From contig NZ_NOIT01000017.1 of NCBI RefSeq assembly GCF_004136555.1, positions 1-64,000 on the forward strand: a DNA stretch of 64,000 nt, read 5' to 3'. A model generated the notes under the pieces. The model ran no database searches, was not told the DNA's origin, and saw only the letters and a list, made by a program, of their open reading frames with translations. The stretch comes from Kocuria carniphila. Lineage in GTDB: Bacteria; Actinomycetota; Actinomycetes; Actinomycetales; Micrococcaceae. This document shows, piece after piece, positions 8,372-17,533 of this stretch. The stretch's first letter is position 1; each line of letters opens with the position of its first letter. The position numbers and the translations under genes are program-made.

Positions 8372-8421
8372 TAAAAAAGACGGCCGGCACCCTCCCATGT
8401 GGAAAAGATGCCGACCGTCTT
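8372..8421 (-). terminator. Rho-independent terminator of the amino acid permease
   Basis: 8377-8389 and 8409-8421 pair over 13 bases with one mismatch (AAGACGG and CCGTCTT form the base). Read on the minus strand, the stem is followed by six T residues (complement of 8373-8378), as expected for termination after the permease gene. Confidence 0.85.
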
Positions 8422-8445
8422 CATTCAGACAGCGTTGGGCAGTGC

Positions 8446-9891
8446 CTACCGCACGGCACCCGCGCTGGAACCGGCGCCGGCGGGATCGCCGGTGAGAGCG
8501 GCGTCGTCGTCGGGAAGAATGGTGCGCTGGCGACCCTTGCCCTTGACGAACGTGAAGAACACGCCGGTCATGATGACCAACCAGCCGAGACCCACGATCA
8601 GGGCGATGCGGGTGTCCGGGGTGAAGGCGAGCAGCACGATCACGAAGGCCATGAACGCCAGGGCGAGGTAGGTGCTGACGCGACCACCGGGCAGCGGGTA
8701 GGAGCTGCGCGGGGCGCCGGCGCGGGAACGTTCGCGGGACATGCCCAGGTGGGAGAGCAGGATCATGATCCAGACCCACACCGTGGCGAACGTGGCCAGG
8801 GACGCGATGATCAGGAAGACGTTCTCGGGGATCACGGCGTTGAGGATCACACCGATCACCAGGACGCCCGCCATGAGCGCGACCGTGAGCGTCGGAACGC
8901 CGGTGCGGCCCACGTGCGTGAAAGCGCGGGGAGCGTGACCCTGCTGGGCCAGACCGTAGACCATGCGGCCGGAACCGAAGATGTCAGAATTGATGGCCGA
9001 AATCGCCGCCGTGATAATGACCGCGTTGAGAATGTGTGCGGCGTAGGGGATGCCCAGGGAGTCGAAGATCTGGACAAAGGGGCTGACCTCGCCGGTGACC
9101 TCGTTCCAGGGGAACAGGCACATCAGCACGAACAGGGTGAGTACGTAGAAGAGCAGGATGCGCACGGGAACCGTGTTGATCGCGGCGGGGATGGTCTTGG
9201 AGGGGATCTTGGCCTCGCCGGCGGTGATGCCAATGGTCTCGATGCCACCGAACGCGAACATCACTACGGAGAAGGACAGCAACAGGCCGGTGAAGCCGTT
9301 GGGGAACAAGCCGCCGTGATCGACCAGGTTGTGGAGTCCGGGCGGCGTGCTGGAGGGGACCGAGAAGCCGAAGAGCAGGATGGCGAAACCACCCACGATC
9401 ATCAGGATGATGGCTGTGACCTTCACAATGGTCAGCCAGAACTCCAGCTCACCAAACACCTTGACGTTGAGCAGGTTGAGGCCGGTGATGAGCAGAACGA
9501 TGGCCAGGACCCAGATCCATTGGGGAGTGTCCGGGAACCAGAACTGCATGTAAATGCCGAAGGCCGTGACGTCCGCGAGAGCCACGATGGCCATTTCGAA
9601 CACGAACGTCCACCCCGTGATGAAGCCGGCCAGCGGGCCCAGGTAACGGCCGGCGTACTGACCGAACGAACCGGTCACCGGGTGCAGCACGGCCATCTCA
9701 CCCAGGGCGCGCATGACCAGGAACACCACCGCGCCACCGATCATGTACGCGAACAGCACGGCGGGGCCAGCGGCCTGGATGGCGGAGGCGGAACCGTAGA
9801 ACAGGCCGGTTCCGATGGCCGAACCCAGGGCCATGAAGCGCACGTGGCGCACGGTCAGACCGCGCTTGAGGGCAGCGGGAAATTCGCTCAC
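8446..9891 (-). CDS. Amino acid permease, APC superfamily
   Basis: A 481-residue permease of the amino acid transporter (AAT) branch of the APC superfamily, with about 12 membrane helices. The N-terminus shows the family hallmark [20 protein letters not shown] (residues ~15-34), including the unwound GSAIGTG loop of helix 1 that contacts the amino acid. [21 protein letters not shown] (helix 2 and its loop) is typical of GabP/ProY/AroP-like carriers. It would import an amino acid with protons; the specificity cannot be read reliably. The C-terminal ~25 residues are hydrophilic and Gly/Ala-rich. The gene has its own terminator at 8372-8421 and is divergent from the AbgT gene. Confidence 0.88.
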   Translation of the reverse strand: MSEFPAALKRGLTVRHVRFMALGSAIGTGLFYGSASAIQAAGPAVLFAYMIGGAVVFLVMRALGEMAVLHPVTGSFGQYAGRYLGPLAGFITGWTFVFEMAIVALADVTAFGIYMQFWFPDTPQWIWVLAIVLLITGLNLLNVKVFGELEFWLTIVKVTAIILMIVGGFAILLFGFSVPSSTPPGLHNLVDHGGLFPNGFTGLLLSFSVVMFAFGGIETIGITAGEAKIPSKTIPAAINTVPVRILLFYVLTLFVLMCLFPWNEVTGEVSPFVQIFDSLGIPYAAHILNAVIITAAISAINSDIFGSGRMVYGLAQQGHAPRAFTHVGRTGVPTLTVALMAGVLVIGVILNAVIPENVFLIIASLATFATVWVWIMILLSHLGMSRERSRAGAPRSSYPLPGGRVSTYLALAFMAFVIVLLAFTPDTRIALIVGLGWLVIMTGVFFTFVKGKGRQRTILPDDDAALTGDPAGAGSSAGAVR

Positions 9892-10147
9892 GGGAGTACC
9901 TTCAGTAGGTGATTCTGCTCAGGCTTTGCTCAGAAAATCGTGCGATCCGGCGCTCAAAGCCTTTAGGAGGGTACACCCGTTGTGGTGCCCCCATTAACCC
10001 GTAACCGAACCTCGGTGACGCTGGATATCCGGGTTGTAACTCTTGCGCGGACATGCGCGCCACGGCCCGTCATTGCCAGTGGGGCAGCGGCAGGCGGGTA
10101 CTTTAACGCTCAACCGATCGTGACCGCCTCAAGAAATGGGACGCGCC

Positions 10148-11710
10148 ATGTCTTCCTCATCACAGCCCGCAACTTCTTCGCAGAAGAAGAGCAATGGCAA
10201 CGGAGCACTCCTCAAGGTCCTCAACTGGATCGAATGGGTGGGCAACAAACTGCCGGATCCGTTCTGGTTGTTCTTCATCTTGGCCGGCGTGGTGCTCGCG
10301 CTGAGCTGGATTCTGGGGACCATCGGCATGAGTGCGGTGAACCCTGCCACGGATGAGACCATCCAGGTCACCAACCTGCTCTCCCCGGAAGGCCTACGGC
10401 AGATCGTCTCGGAAGCGGTCATCAACTTTGTGGAGTTCCCGCCGCTGGGCCTGGTGGTCGTGATCCTCTTGGGCGTCGCGGTGGCCGAGGAATCCGGGAT
10501 GCTCTCGGCCGCGCTGCGCGGGTCGGTTTCGCGCGTGGGCCCCAAGTGGCTGACCTTCGTGCTCGCACTGACCGGCATCACCGGCTCGATCGCAGCGGAC
10601 GCCATGTACGTGGTGCTCATCCCGCTCGGCGCGCTCGCCTTCAAAGCCGCCGGGCGCTCGCCGGTGGTCGGTCTGATCGTTGCGTTCTGTTCCGTAGCTG
10701 CGGGCTTCAACGCTTCGCTGTTGCCGACGGCGTCGGACGCCTTGCTCGCGGGCATTACGACCGCGGCCGCGGGCCTCATCGACCCCAACGTGATCGTCAC
10801 TCCCATTTCCAACTACTTCTTCAACATCGTCTCGTCCCTGGTCCTGGCCGCCATCATCACGGTGGTCACCGAAACCGTGATCGCCAAGCGCGGTGAAGCG
10901 ATTGAGGAAGACACGGACACCAAGCAGCAGGACATGGGCTCCTTTTCGGATATGAAGCTCAAGCCCCGTGAGAAGCGCGGCCTGCGCAACGCCGGCATTG
11001 CATTTGCCGTGATGATGGCGATCTACCTGGCCTTGCTCCTGACCCCGGGGTCCCCGTTGCGCGCCGAGGACGGCACGATCCTGATGTCCCCGTTGTTGCT
11101 CAACGTGGGCATCGTGATCGCCGTGATGTTTGCCGTCATGGGTTGGGTCTACGGAAAGGCTGCGGGGACCATGACCCGCGCTCGCCAGATCCCGGAGGCC
11201 ATGTCCAAGGGCATTGTGTCCGTGGCGCCCGTGCTGGTGCTGTTCTTTGCCGCAGCGCAGTTCACGGCGTACTTCGAGTGGTCTGGTATTGGTCCGGTTC
11301 TGGCGGTGTACGGCGCGGACTTCATCGGTGGTCTGGGGCTGCACCCCGTGATCATGTTTGCGGGCGTGGTGGCCATTGTGGCGGTCATGAACCTGCTGAT
11401 CACCTCCGGCTCCGCGCAGTGGACGCTGCTCGCGCCCGTGATGGTGCCCATGCTCATGCTGCTGGATGTCTCCCCGGAGACCACTCAGGCGCTGTTCCGG
11501 ATCGGTGATTCACCCACCAACGTGCTCAGCCCCGTGAGCCCCTACTTCGCACTGGTCTTGGGTTACCTGCGGCGCTACCAGAAGGACGCCGGCGTGGGCA
11601 CTCTGATCTCGCTGGTGCTGCCGCTGTCGATCGCCATGTTGATCGGTTGGTTCCTGCTGTTCGTCGGCTGGTACCTGCTCGGACTGCCGCTGGGCCCGCA
11701 GGATCTGTAA
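10148..11710 (+). CDS. AbgT-family transporter
   Basis: A 520-residue member of the AbgT family, known for p-aminobenzoyl-glutamate uptake in E. coli and for sulfonamide efflux in other members. Family landmarks are LPDPFWLFFILAGVVLALSW near the N-terminus, VAVAEESGMLSAALR, the helix-hairpin AGFNASLLPTASDALLAG, and the C-terminal GSAQWTLLAPVMVPML followed by GDSPTNVLSPVSPYFALVL. About 10-12 membrane segments are visible. I chose ATG 10148, with weak GGGA six bases upstream; ATG 10136 is an alternative without a clear RBS. It stands alone, with no abgAB hydrolase genes beside it, so a transport direction cannot be assigned. Confidence 0.88.
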   Translation: MSSSSQPATSSQKKSNGNGALLKVLNWIEWVGNKLPDPFWLFFILAGVVLALSWILGTIGMSAVNPATDETIQVTNLLSPEGLRQIVSEAVINFVEFPPLGLVVVILLGVAVAEESGMLSAALRGSVSRVGPKWLTFVLALTGITGSIAADAMYVVLIPLGALAFKAAGRSPVVGLIVAFCSVAAGFNASLLPTASDALLAGITTAAAGLIDPNVIVTPISNYFFNIVSSLVLAAIITVVTETVIAKRGEAIEEDTDTKQQDMGSFSDMKLKPREKRGLRNAGIAFAVMMAIYLALLLTPGSPLRAEDGTILMSPLLLNVGIVIAVMFAVMGWVYGKAAGTMTRARQIPEAMSKGIVSVAPVLVLFFAAAQFTAYFEWSGIGPVLAVYGADFIGGLGLHPVIMFAGVVAIVAVMNLLITSGSAQWTLLAPVMVPMLMLLDVSPETTQALFRIGDSPTNVLSPVSPYFALVLGYLRRYQKDAGVGTLISLVLPLSIAMLIGWFLLFVGWYLLGLPLGPQDL

Positions 11711-11874
11711 CCGCTGCGGGGGGACGGTTGTATATTTGCCCTGGTCAGAAAGGATGCGCGCGTCACAATGTGCCCTAAAGGGCCCACACGCTTATGGGTG
11801 TCGGAGGTCTCTGGCAATGTCTGGTATTCAGGAAACATTCAGCGAATGTGACAGAGCCAGCAAGGGGAGGGGCT

Positions 11875-14508
11875 ATGCCCTCATCAGCGTACGGACCGGG
11901 CGACGAGACTCAACCGGTGCCTCGGGCACAGGACTCGGAGACGACCAAGGCCATGCCCACGGTCGGTGGCCCGGGAGATGATGGGCCCGGGGCGGGTCCA
12001 GAGAAGGCCGAGTCCCAGATGCCAGCTCCACTGCGGGGGATGACCGGTAAGCACTGGCTCGTTCCGGTGATCGCGGGTATCAGCGGCTACTTGGCCACGG
12101 TCCTGGCCACGGTGATCGCTCTTCTGATCACGTTGCTGGGATTCGCGCTGTCCGGAGATTCGTCGTCCAACGACATCGCTTCGGACGTGACCACCGGGAT
12201 TGAGAGCAACACGGACGTCAACCAGGTCTGGGCGCTCATCTGCCTCCCCTTCCAGATGGCCGCGCTCGCGTTCTTGGCCCCGCTCCGTCTGATCGTGAGC
12301 GGAGGTGCGGAAGGCGTCTCCATGGGCCTGATCTTCCCGCTGTACCTCCCGTTGCTGTGCGGCGTTGTCACGTCGTGGTTGGTGGCGCGGAAGCTCAGTG
12401 GTCGCCTCAGCCTCGACAACCGCGTGGTCCAGTGGCTCATGGCCGCTGTGGCCGGCTTGGGGTGGGCAGCCACGGCGCTCATCTTCACGGCCATTACCGC
12501 GGTGCGGACGGAAGTCCCGCTGTTCCTCTCCACCCTTGAGATGCGGTTGACCGGCGTCAGCTTTGCCTTGGTCGCGGTGGCCTTTCTGGTGGGGCTGCTG
12601 GCCACGGCCTCGGCTCTGAACGTTCGAGTCGCTCAACCCGCGCCCGGTCGCGTGGTGACCACCACGGAGCGGCATGCTCCGGGGCTGCTCCAGGTGCTGC
12701 GACCCATTGCCATTCACCTGCTGGTGTTCTGCGTTCTGGCCGGCCTCGGTGTGGTGATCTACGCGTTCATCGAAGGCGGTGCCGCCGCGGGATTCTCGGC
12801 GGTGTTGTGGGTGCCCATGGCCGCAGGAGTGCTCTTTGTGCTCTCGCACCTGTCCGCCGTCACCGTGACGGGCGCTGGCGGCTGGCTCGCGGAGGCATCT
12901 GGATCCTCGAACGTCGCCTACTTGTGGACGGACGGCGACCAACCCGTGTGGGCCATCGTCCTCCTGGTTCTGCTGGCCGTGATTTCGGCGGTGTGTGCCG
13001 CACTGAGCTGGGCACACGTGCGCCCGGTGGACCAGCGGGTCGCCCGCACGGTTCAGTCCTGGGCCGTGCTCCCCGGGGCCTACCTGGTGCTCGGCCTACT
13101 GCTCATGTGGTTGCTGCGCGTCTCGGGTCAGCTGGGCGGATTTTTCGGTCTGGACGGCGTTCTGGTCGTGCGTCCCGTGGCGTGGACGTGCTTGGTCTTT
13201 CTCCTCTGGGGTGTCGCCATAGAAGCCCTCGCGCGCTTCGTGGCCCCTGCATTCATCGGGGTTCTTCCCGGCGGTGTGAACCGTGCGCTGCGCGGTTCGG
13301 ACCGAGCCCGAGGTCGCGCAGCGGTGGTCGCCTCGGCCGCGGTGCTCGCGGGTGGAGCGGCGGCCGCGGGTCGCACCCCGCACGACGACGTCGCTCGGCC
13401 AGCTTCCGAGCCCGATGTCGGTCCCACGTACGGTGCGGGCGTCGCTCCCGCTGCTCAGGAGCCACGGGAGCCGATGGACCCGGCCAAGAAAAAGAAGATC
13501 CGCCTGGTGGCCATCATCGTCGGGTCACTCATCCTGTTGGCAGTCATCGCTGCCATTGTGTTCTCCGTGGTCAGCCGTACGGCGTTCGGTCCAGATAAGA
13601 AGGCCGAAGAACTCATGGAGGCGGTGGTCAGCGGGGATGCCCAGCGTGCCACCGAACTGGCCGATCCGAACGTGACCACGCAGCAGCGTGGACTGCTCAC
13701 CAACGACATCTACGGCGCCGCGGAGAACCGGATCTCCTCCTACGAGATCACCGACACCACGGTCAACGGTGACCGCGCCACGGTGGACGCCCGGGTCATC
13801 CAGGACAACGTGACCAGCGACGTCAGCGTCAACCTGGTGTCCGACGGTCGCGAAGGCCTGTTCAAGTCCTGGCGCATCGAAAACCCGGATTCGCTGCTCT
13901 TCCAGCAAGTCACGGTTCAGGTTCCTGCGGGCGTGGAGAAGATGAACGTCAACGGGAACCCCGTGACCCTTCCGAACGAATCCGAGCCACACTCGGTCTC
14001 ACTCTCCGTTCTGCCCGGTGACTACGACATGTCCGTGGACGCACCCAGCAAGTACGTGACCTACGGCGAAGCGCAAACGGCGGAGGTGCGCGCCGACGAC
14101 CGGTTCATGAGTGACACCGTGCAGTTCTCCACCGAGCACACCCCCGAGCTCGTCGAGGAAGCCACCCGAGTGGCCAACGCCAAGCTGGATGAATGCGCGG
14201 CGTCTGGCTCCTTCGATCCGGAAGGCTGCTCGTTCGGGTTCAATTCCTACGACGACAACGAGGATTACCGGAACCCCACGTGGACCATCACGGAGTACCC
14301 CGAGTACGAGGTGTACGGGGCGGGGGACTCGTTGACCCTGAGCACGTCCAAGTCCGGGGAAGCCACATTGGAGTACCAGTACAACTCCGAGTGGGATGAC
14401 GATGAGCCCGCGGACTGGGAGGACCAGGACACGGAGACCAGCCTCTACGGTTCAGGCGACCTGGTCGTGACCGGGGACAAGGTGGAGGTGAACTTCACCG
14501 ACTGGTGA
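11875..14508 (+). CDS. Large membrane protein with C-terminal extracytoplasmic domain, unknown function
   Basis: An 877-residue protein I cannot name. After a disordered Pro/Gly-rich head (1-60) there are about ten membrane segments (first GISGYLATVLATVIALLITL, last RPVAWTCLVFLLWGVAIEAL), then a polar linker (~490-535), the stop-transfer-like PAKKKKIRLVAII with a final membrane helix (~540-562), and an outward domain of about 310 residues. The first part of that domain (KKAEELMEAVVSGDAQRATELADP) looks like the NTF2-like repeats of TcaA/YvbJ-type surface proteins, and the rest is strongly acidic (DDDEPADWEDQD). GGGGAGGGG directly before ATG 11875 decides the start. Its layout suggests an envelope stress or cell-wall protein, which is inference. 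Confidence 0.7.
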   Translation: MPSSAYGPGDETQPVPRAQDSETTKAMPTVGGPGDDGPGAGPEKAESQMPAPLRGMTGKHWLVPVIAGISGYLATVLATVIALLITLLGFALSGDSSSNDIASDVTTGIESNTDVNQVWALICLPFQMAALAFLAPLRLIVSGGAEGVSMGLIFPLYLPLLCGVVTSWLVARKLSGRLSLDNRVVQWLMAAVAGLGWAATALIFTAITAVRTEVPLFLSTLEMRLTGVSFALVAVAFLVGLLATASALNVRVAQPAPGRVVTTTERHAPGLLQVLRPIAIHLLVFCVLAGLGVVIYAFIEGGAAAGFSAVLWVPMAAGVLFVLSHLSAVTVTGAGGWLAEASGSSNVAYLWTDGDQPVWAIVLLVLLAVISAVCAALSWAHVRPVDQRVARTVQSWAVLPGAYLVLGLLLMWLLRVSGQLGGFFGLDGVLVVRPVAWTCLVFLLWGVAIEALARFVAPAFIGVLPGGVNRALRGSDRARGRAAVVASAAVLAGGAAAAGRTPHDDVARPASEPDVGPTYGAGVAPAAQEPREPMDPAKKKKIRLVAIIVGSLILLAVIAAIVFSVVSRTAFGPDKKAEELMEAVVSGDAQRATELADPNVTTQQRGLLTNDIYGAAENRISSYEITDTTVNGDRATVDARVIQDNVTSDVSVNLVSDGREGLFKSWRIENPDSLLFQQVTVQVPAGVEKMNVNGNPVTLPNESEPHSVSLSVLPGDYDMSVDAPSKYVTYGEAQTAEVRADDRFMSDTVQFSTEHTPELVEEATRVANAKLDECAASGSFDPEGCSFGFNSYDDNEDYRNPTWTITEYPEYEVYGAGDSLTLSTSKSGEATLEYQYNSEWDDDEPADWEDQDTETSLYGSGDLVVTGDKVEVNFTDW

Positions 14509-14606
14509 TGAGGAACGGAGACCGTTGACCGGGGAATCGCTCGGGGCCGTCCCCCCGTCATCGCGGGCAGTCTAGCGAGGGGGCGAATCAAGGCGGGAAC
14601 GGAAGC

Positions 14607-16196
14607 TTACTGCAGCGTGCCGGACAATCGCGCTCGCATGCGCCGGGACGGCAAATTGAGTCCGCGGATCTTCACCGTGGTGCCGTGGGCACGGTATTTG
14701 TCCGTGACTGCGTCCACGGCCGCCACGGTGGAGGCATCCCAGATGTGCGACTCGCTGAAGTCGATGACCACGGTGGCCGGATCCTCGGCGTAGCGAAATT
14801 GGGTGTACAGGTCGTTGGAGGAGGCGAAGAACAATTCGCCGCGCACGCGGTAGGTGGCCACGGCGTCGTCGGCAGAGTGACCGGAAGCCGGGATATCGGA
14901 ACCGACCGGGTCGGACGGGCCAGCCGCTACAGCACTGCCTCCGCGCGAACCCGCCGGGGACTTCACGGTGCGTTCCACAGTGACTACGTGTGCCACGCGT
15001 CGGGCGAAGCCGATCATCGCCGCCAGGACACCCGCGCCCACGCCGAGCGCCAGGTTATGGGTGGCCACCGTGACAGCAACGGTCACGAGCATGACCACGG
15101 TTTCGGACAGCGGCATACGGCGCAGCGTGGACGGGCGGATGGAGTGCCAGTCGAAGGTTGCCCAGGCCACGAAGATCATGATGGCGGCTAGCGCGGCCAT
15201 GGGAATGGTGCCCACGATCTCGCCCAGCAGCACCACCAGGAGCAAGAGAAAGACCCCGGACAGGAACGTGGAGATCCGGGTGCGCGCACCGGAGGCCTTC
15301 ACGTTGATCATCGTCTGACCGATCATGCCGCAGCCGCCCATGGTGCCGAACATGCCGCTGACCACGTTGCCCACGCCCTGGCCCCAGGTTTCGCGGGTCT
15401 TGTTGGAGGGGATGTCCGTGATGTCGTCCACGAGCTTGGCGGTCATGAGCGATTCCATGATGCCCACCACCGCCATCGTCAGGGCGAACGGCGCAATGAT
15501 CTGCAGGGTCTCCAGCGTGTAGGGAACGTCCGGGACGATCAGCTGGGGCCAGGAATCGGGAAGTTTGCCCTTGTCACTCACGGTGGGAACGTTCAATCCG
15601 AGGAGAACCACTACCGGGGTGAGCACCAGAATCGCCACGAGGGGCGCCGGTATCGCCGTAGTCAGACGGGGCAGACCGAACACGATCAACAACGCGACCG
15701 CGGCGACCGGATACACCGCCCACGGCACGTCAATGAGTTCCTCGAGCTGCGGGATGAACAGCAGAATGCCCAGCGCGTTCACGAAACCCACCATCACGGA
15801 ACGGGGCACGAACTGCATGATCCGTGCGAAGCCCACCGCACCCAGCAGGATCTGGAAGACACCGGCCAGAATCACCGCGGCAATCAGGTAGTTCACGCCG
15901 TGTGAGGCAACCAACGGCGCCATGACCAATGCCGTCGCGCCCGTGGCTGCGGAGATCATGGCCGGACGACCACCCACGAGTGCCAGGGTCATGGCCATGA
16001 GTGCCGCGGCGAACAGTCCCACCTGCGGATCCACACCGGCGATCACGGAGAACGCGATGGCCTCCGGGATCAACGCGAGACCCACCACCAGGGCACCCAA
16101 TACCTCGGCCTTGAGCCACGAAGGGGTGCGCAGAGTGCGTGCTACGGACTGGCGTTGCAGCGGGGTGACGTGGTGGGTGTGCACAGAGGTGGACAC
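14607..16196 (-). CDS. SulP family anion transporter with STAS domain
   Basis: A 529-residue SulP carrier. The membrane part (residues ~25-400) carries the family hallmarks GLALIPEAIAFSVIAGVDPQ, VGGRPAMISAATGATALV and GQTMINVKASGARTRIS. The C-terminal ~100 residues are a STAS domain (TVVIDFSESHIWDASTVAAV) that usually regulates transport. Substrate is sulfate, bicarbonate or another oxyanion; the SxxTGATA region does not settle which. Start GTG 16194-16196 has CGGGAG four bases upstream; the frame is open 34 codons further, but that extension is Pro/Gly-rich and non-hydrophobic. It converges with the membrane-protein gene at 11875 and is divergent from rarD. Confidence 0.88.
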   Translation of the reverse strand: MSTSVHTHHVTPLQRQSVARTLRTPSWLKAEVLGALVVGLALIPEAIAFSVIAGVDPQVGLFAAALMAMTLALVGGRPAMISAATGATALVMAPLVASHGVNYLIAAVILAGVFQILLGAVGFARIMQFVPRSVMVGFVNALGILLFIPQLEELIDVPWAVYPVAAVALLIVFGLPRLTTAIPAPLVAILVLTPVVVLLGLNVPTVSDKGKLPDSWPQLIVPDVPYTLETLQIIAPFALTMAVVGIMESLMTAKLVDDITDIPSNKTRETWGQGVGNVVSGMFGTMGGCGMIGQTMINVKASGARTRISTFLSGVFLLLLVVLLGEIVGTIPMAALAAIMIFVAWATFDWHSIRPSTLRRMPLSETVVMLVTVAVTVATHNLALGVGAGVLAAMIGFARRVAHVVTVERTVKSPAGSRGGSAVAAGPSDPVGSDIPASGHSADDAVATYRVRGELFFASSNDLYTQFRYAEDPATVVIDFSESHIWDASTVAAVDAVTDKYRAHGTTVKIRGLNLPSRRMRARLSGTLQ

Positions 16197-16408
16197 GGAA
16201 CTCCCGGGTGAGATCAAGTGCGAAAACGGAGATCGCCCGGGACCGATCGAGGCAGAACCTGAGCCGGGCAACCCCCAACAGGGTAGCGCCCCGGTCACAG
16301 GTGGCCTTCCCCGCTCCCACCCCCTACCTTGAGAAGAGGTTCTTCAACCACTCAATCCACACACTCAAGGGGCGATATACCGCTGCACTGACCGGAAGGA
16401 GCATTCTC

Positions 16409-17437
16409 ATGTTGAGAGGTGTCCTGGCCTCCGTATTGGCCTCCGTGTTCTTCGGGGTTCTGTATCTCTATCCGGTGCTGTTGCAACCGATGAACGCCAA
16501 TCAGATCCTGGCGTTCCGCATGCTCCTCACCTTCCCGGCGGTCACGCTGATCTTGTTGATGACCGGCAGGCGCTGGGCCATCCAACGGGTCCTGGTGCTG
16601 GCCGGGGAAAAGCCCCTGGTGGGTCTGTCCTTGCTGGTCACCGCCGGGATTCTGGCCATGCAGATGTGGCTGTTCGCATGGGCCCCCTTGAACGGCTATG
16701 CCCTGGATACCTCCCTCGGATACTTCCTGTTGCCGCTGGTCATGGTCGTGATCGGCCGGGTGCTCTACAAGGAGCCGATGTCGCGGTGGAAGATCGCGGG
16801 TGCCGCGCTGGCCACGATCGGTGTAATCCATGAGGTCTGGCGCGCGGGCGGCCTGTCCTGGCCCACCGTGGCGGTGGCCGGCGGCTACGCGGTGTATTTC
16901 GTGGTGCGCCACCAGGCGGGCACGTCGTTTTCCGGTGGTCTGTGGGCTGAGATGGCGCTCATGCTGCCCATCGCCGCGTTCCTCTTGGGCGCGGAGGACG
17001 GGCTGGCCGCCATCGACGACCAGAACCTACTGATTGCCGCCATTTTCGGCCTGGGTGTGCTCAGCGCGGGCGCGCTGGTTGCTTACACGATGGCCAGCAA
17101 GCTCCTGCCGTTCAACGTGTTCGGCCTGCTGGGTTACCTGGAGCCGGTGCTGCTCGTATTCGTCTCGCTCGCGATCGGCGAGACCCTGGCCCCGGGGCAG
17201 ATCTTCACCTACCTGCCGATCTGGCTGGCCTTGGGTGTGCTTGTTGCCGAGTCGATCATGGACATCGTTCGACGACGCCGCTCGGTCACCACTCCTGCCG
17301 AAACTCACGATTCCGAGCGCGAACCGGTTACCGCCGGAATCCCCATCGTGGATCAACCGCTCGCGGAAATGACCGCCGGCTCCCACCCGGTGACCGCGGG
17401 GATCCCCCTCGTGGACCGCCACGAGCGTCACGACTGA
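16409..17437 (+). CDS. rarD: RarD-type EamA transporter
   Basis: A 342-residue drug/metabolite-superfamily transporter of the RarD subgroup, with ten membrane helices. The N-terminus (LRGVLASVLASVFFGVLYLY) and the middle segment FAWAPLNGYALDTSLGYFLL match RarD proteins. ATG 16409 is preceded by GGAAGGAG at 16393-16400. Substrate is unknown. The C-terminal ~50 residues are not part of the usual fold and hold two copies of PVTAGIP(I/L)VD about 28 residues apart, in a hydrophilic tail that should face the cytoplasm. Confidence 0.85.
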   Translation: MLRGVLASVLASVFFGVLYLYPVLLQPMNANQILAFRMLLTFPAVTLILLMTGRRWAIQRVLVLAGEKPLVGLSLLVTAGILAMQMWLFAWAPLNGYALDTSLGYFLLPLVMVVIGRVLYKEPMSRWKIAGAALATIGVIHEVWRAGGLSWPTVAVAGGYAVYFVVRHQAGTSFSGGLWAEMALMLPIAAFLLGAEDGLAAIDDQNLLIAAIFGLGVLSAGALVAYTMASKLLPFNVFGLLGYLEPVLLVFVSLAIGETLAPGQIFTYLPIWLALGVLVAESIMDIVRRRRSVTTPAETHDSEREPVTAGIPIVDQPLAEMTAGSHPVTAGIPLVDRHERHD

Positions 17438-17482
17438 TGGGCTAGATCGCCGGAAACACAATGCAACATCCCGCCGAGCAAC

Positions 17483-17515
17483 CGACGCCGCGCGTGAACG
17501 TTTCGTGCGGCGTCG
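17483..17515. terminator. Bidirectional terminator between rarD and the G6PDH gene
   Basis: CGACGCCGC (17483-17491) pairs with GCGGCGTCG (17507-17515), with three further pairs inside (one G-U). It lies between two convergent stop codons, about 45 bases after rarD and 18 before the end of the minus-strand dehydrogenase gene. Confidence 0.7.
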
Positions 17516-17533
17516 TCGGCGGATAAGCCGGGG

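Noticed and set aside
8182-9912. A 576-codon plus-strand open frame opposite the amino acid permease
   Set aside because: The translation is a low-complexity mix of Gly/Asp/His/Gln typical of the reverse complement of a membrane-protein gene; the permease on the minus strand has all family motifs.
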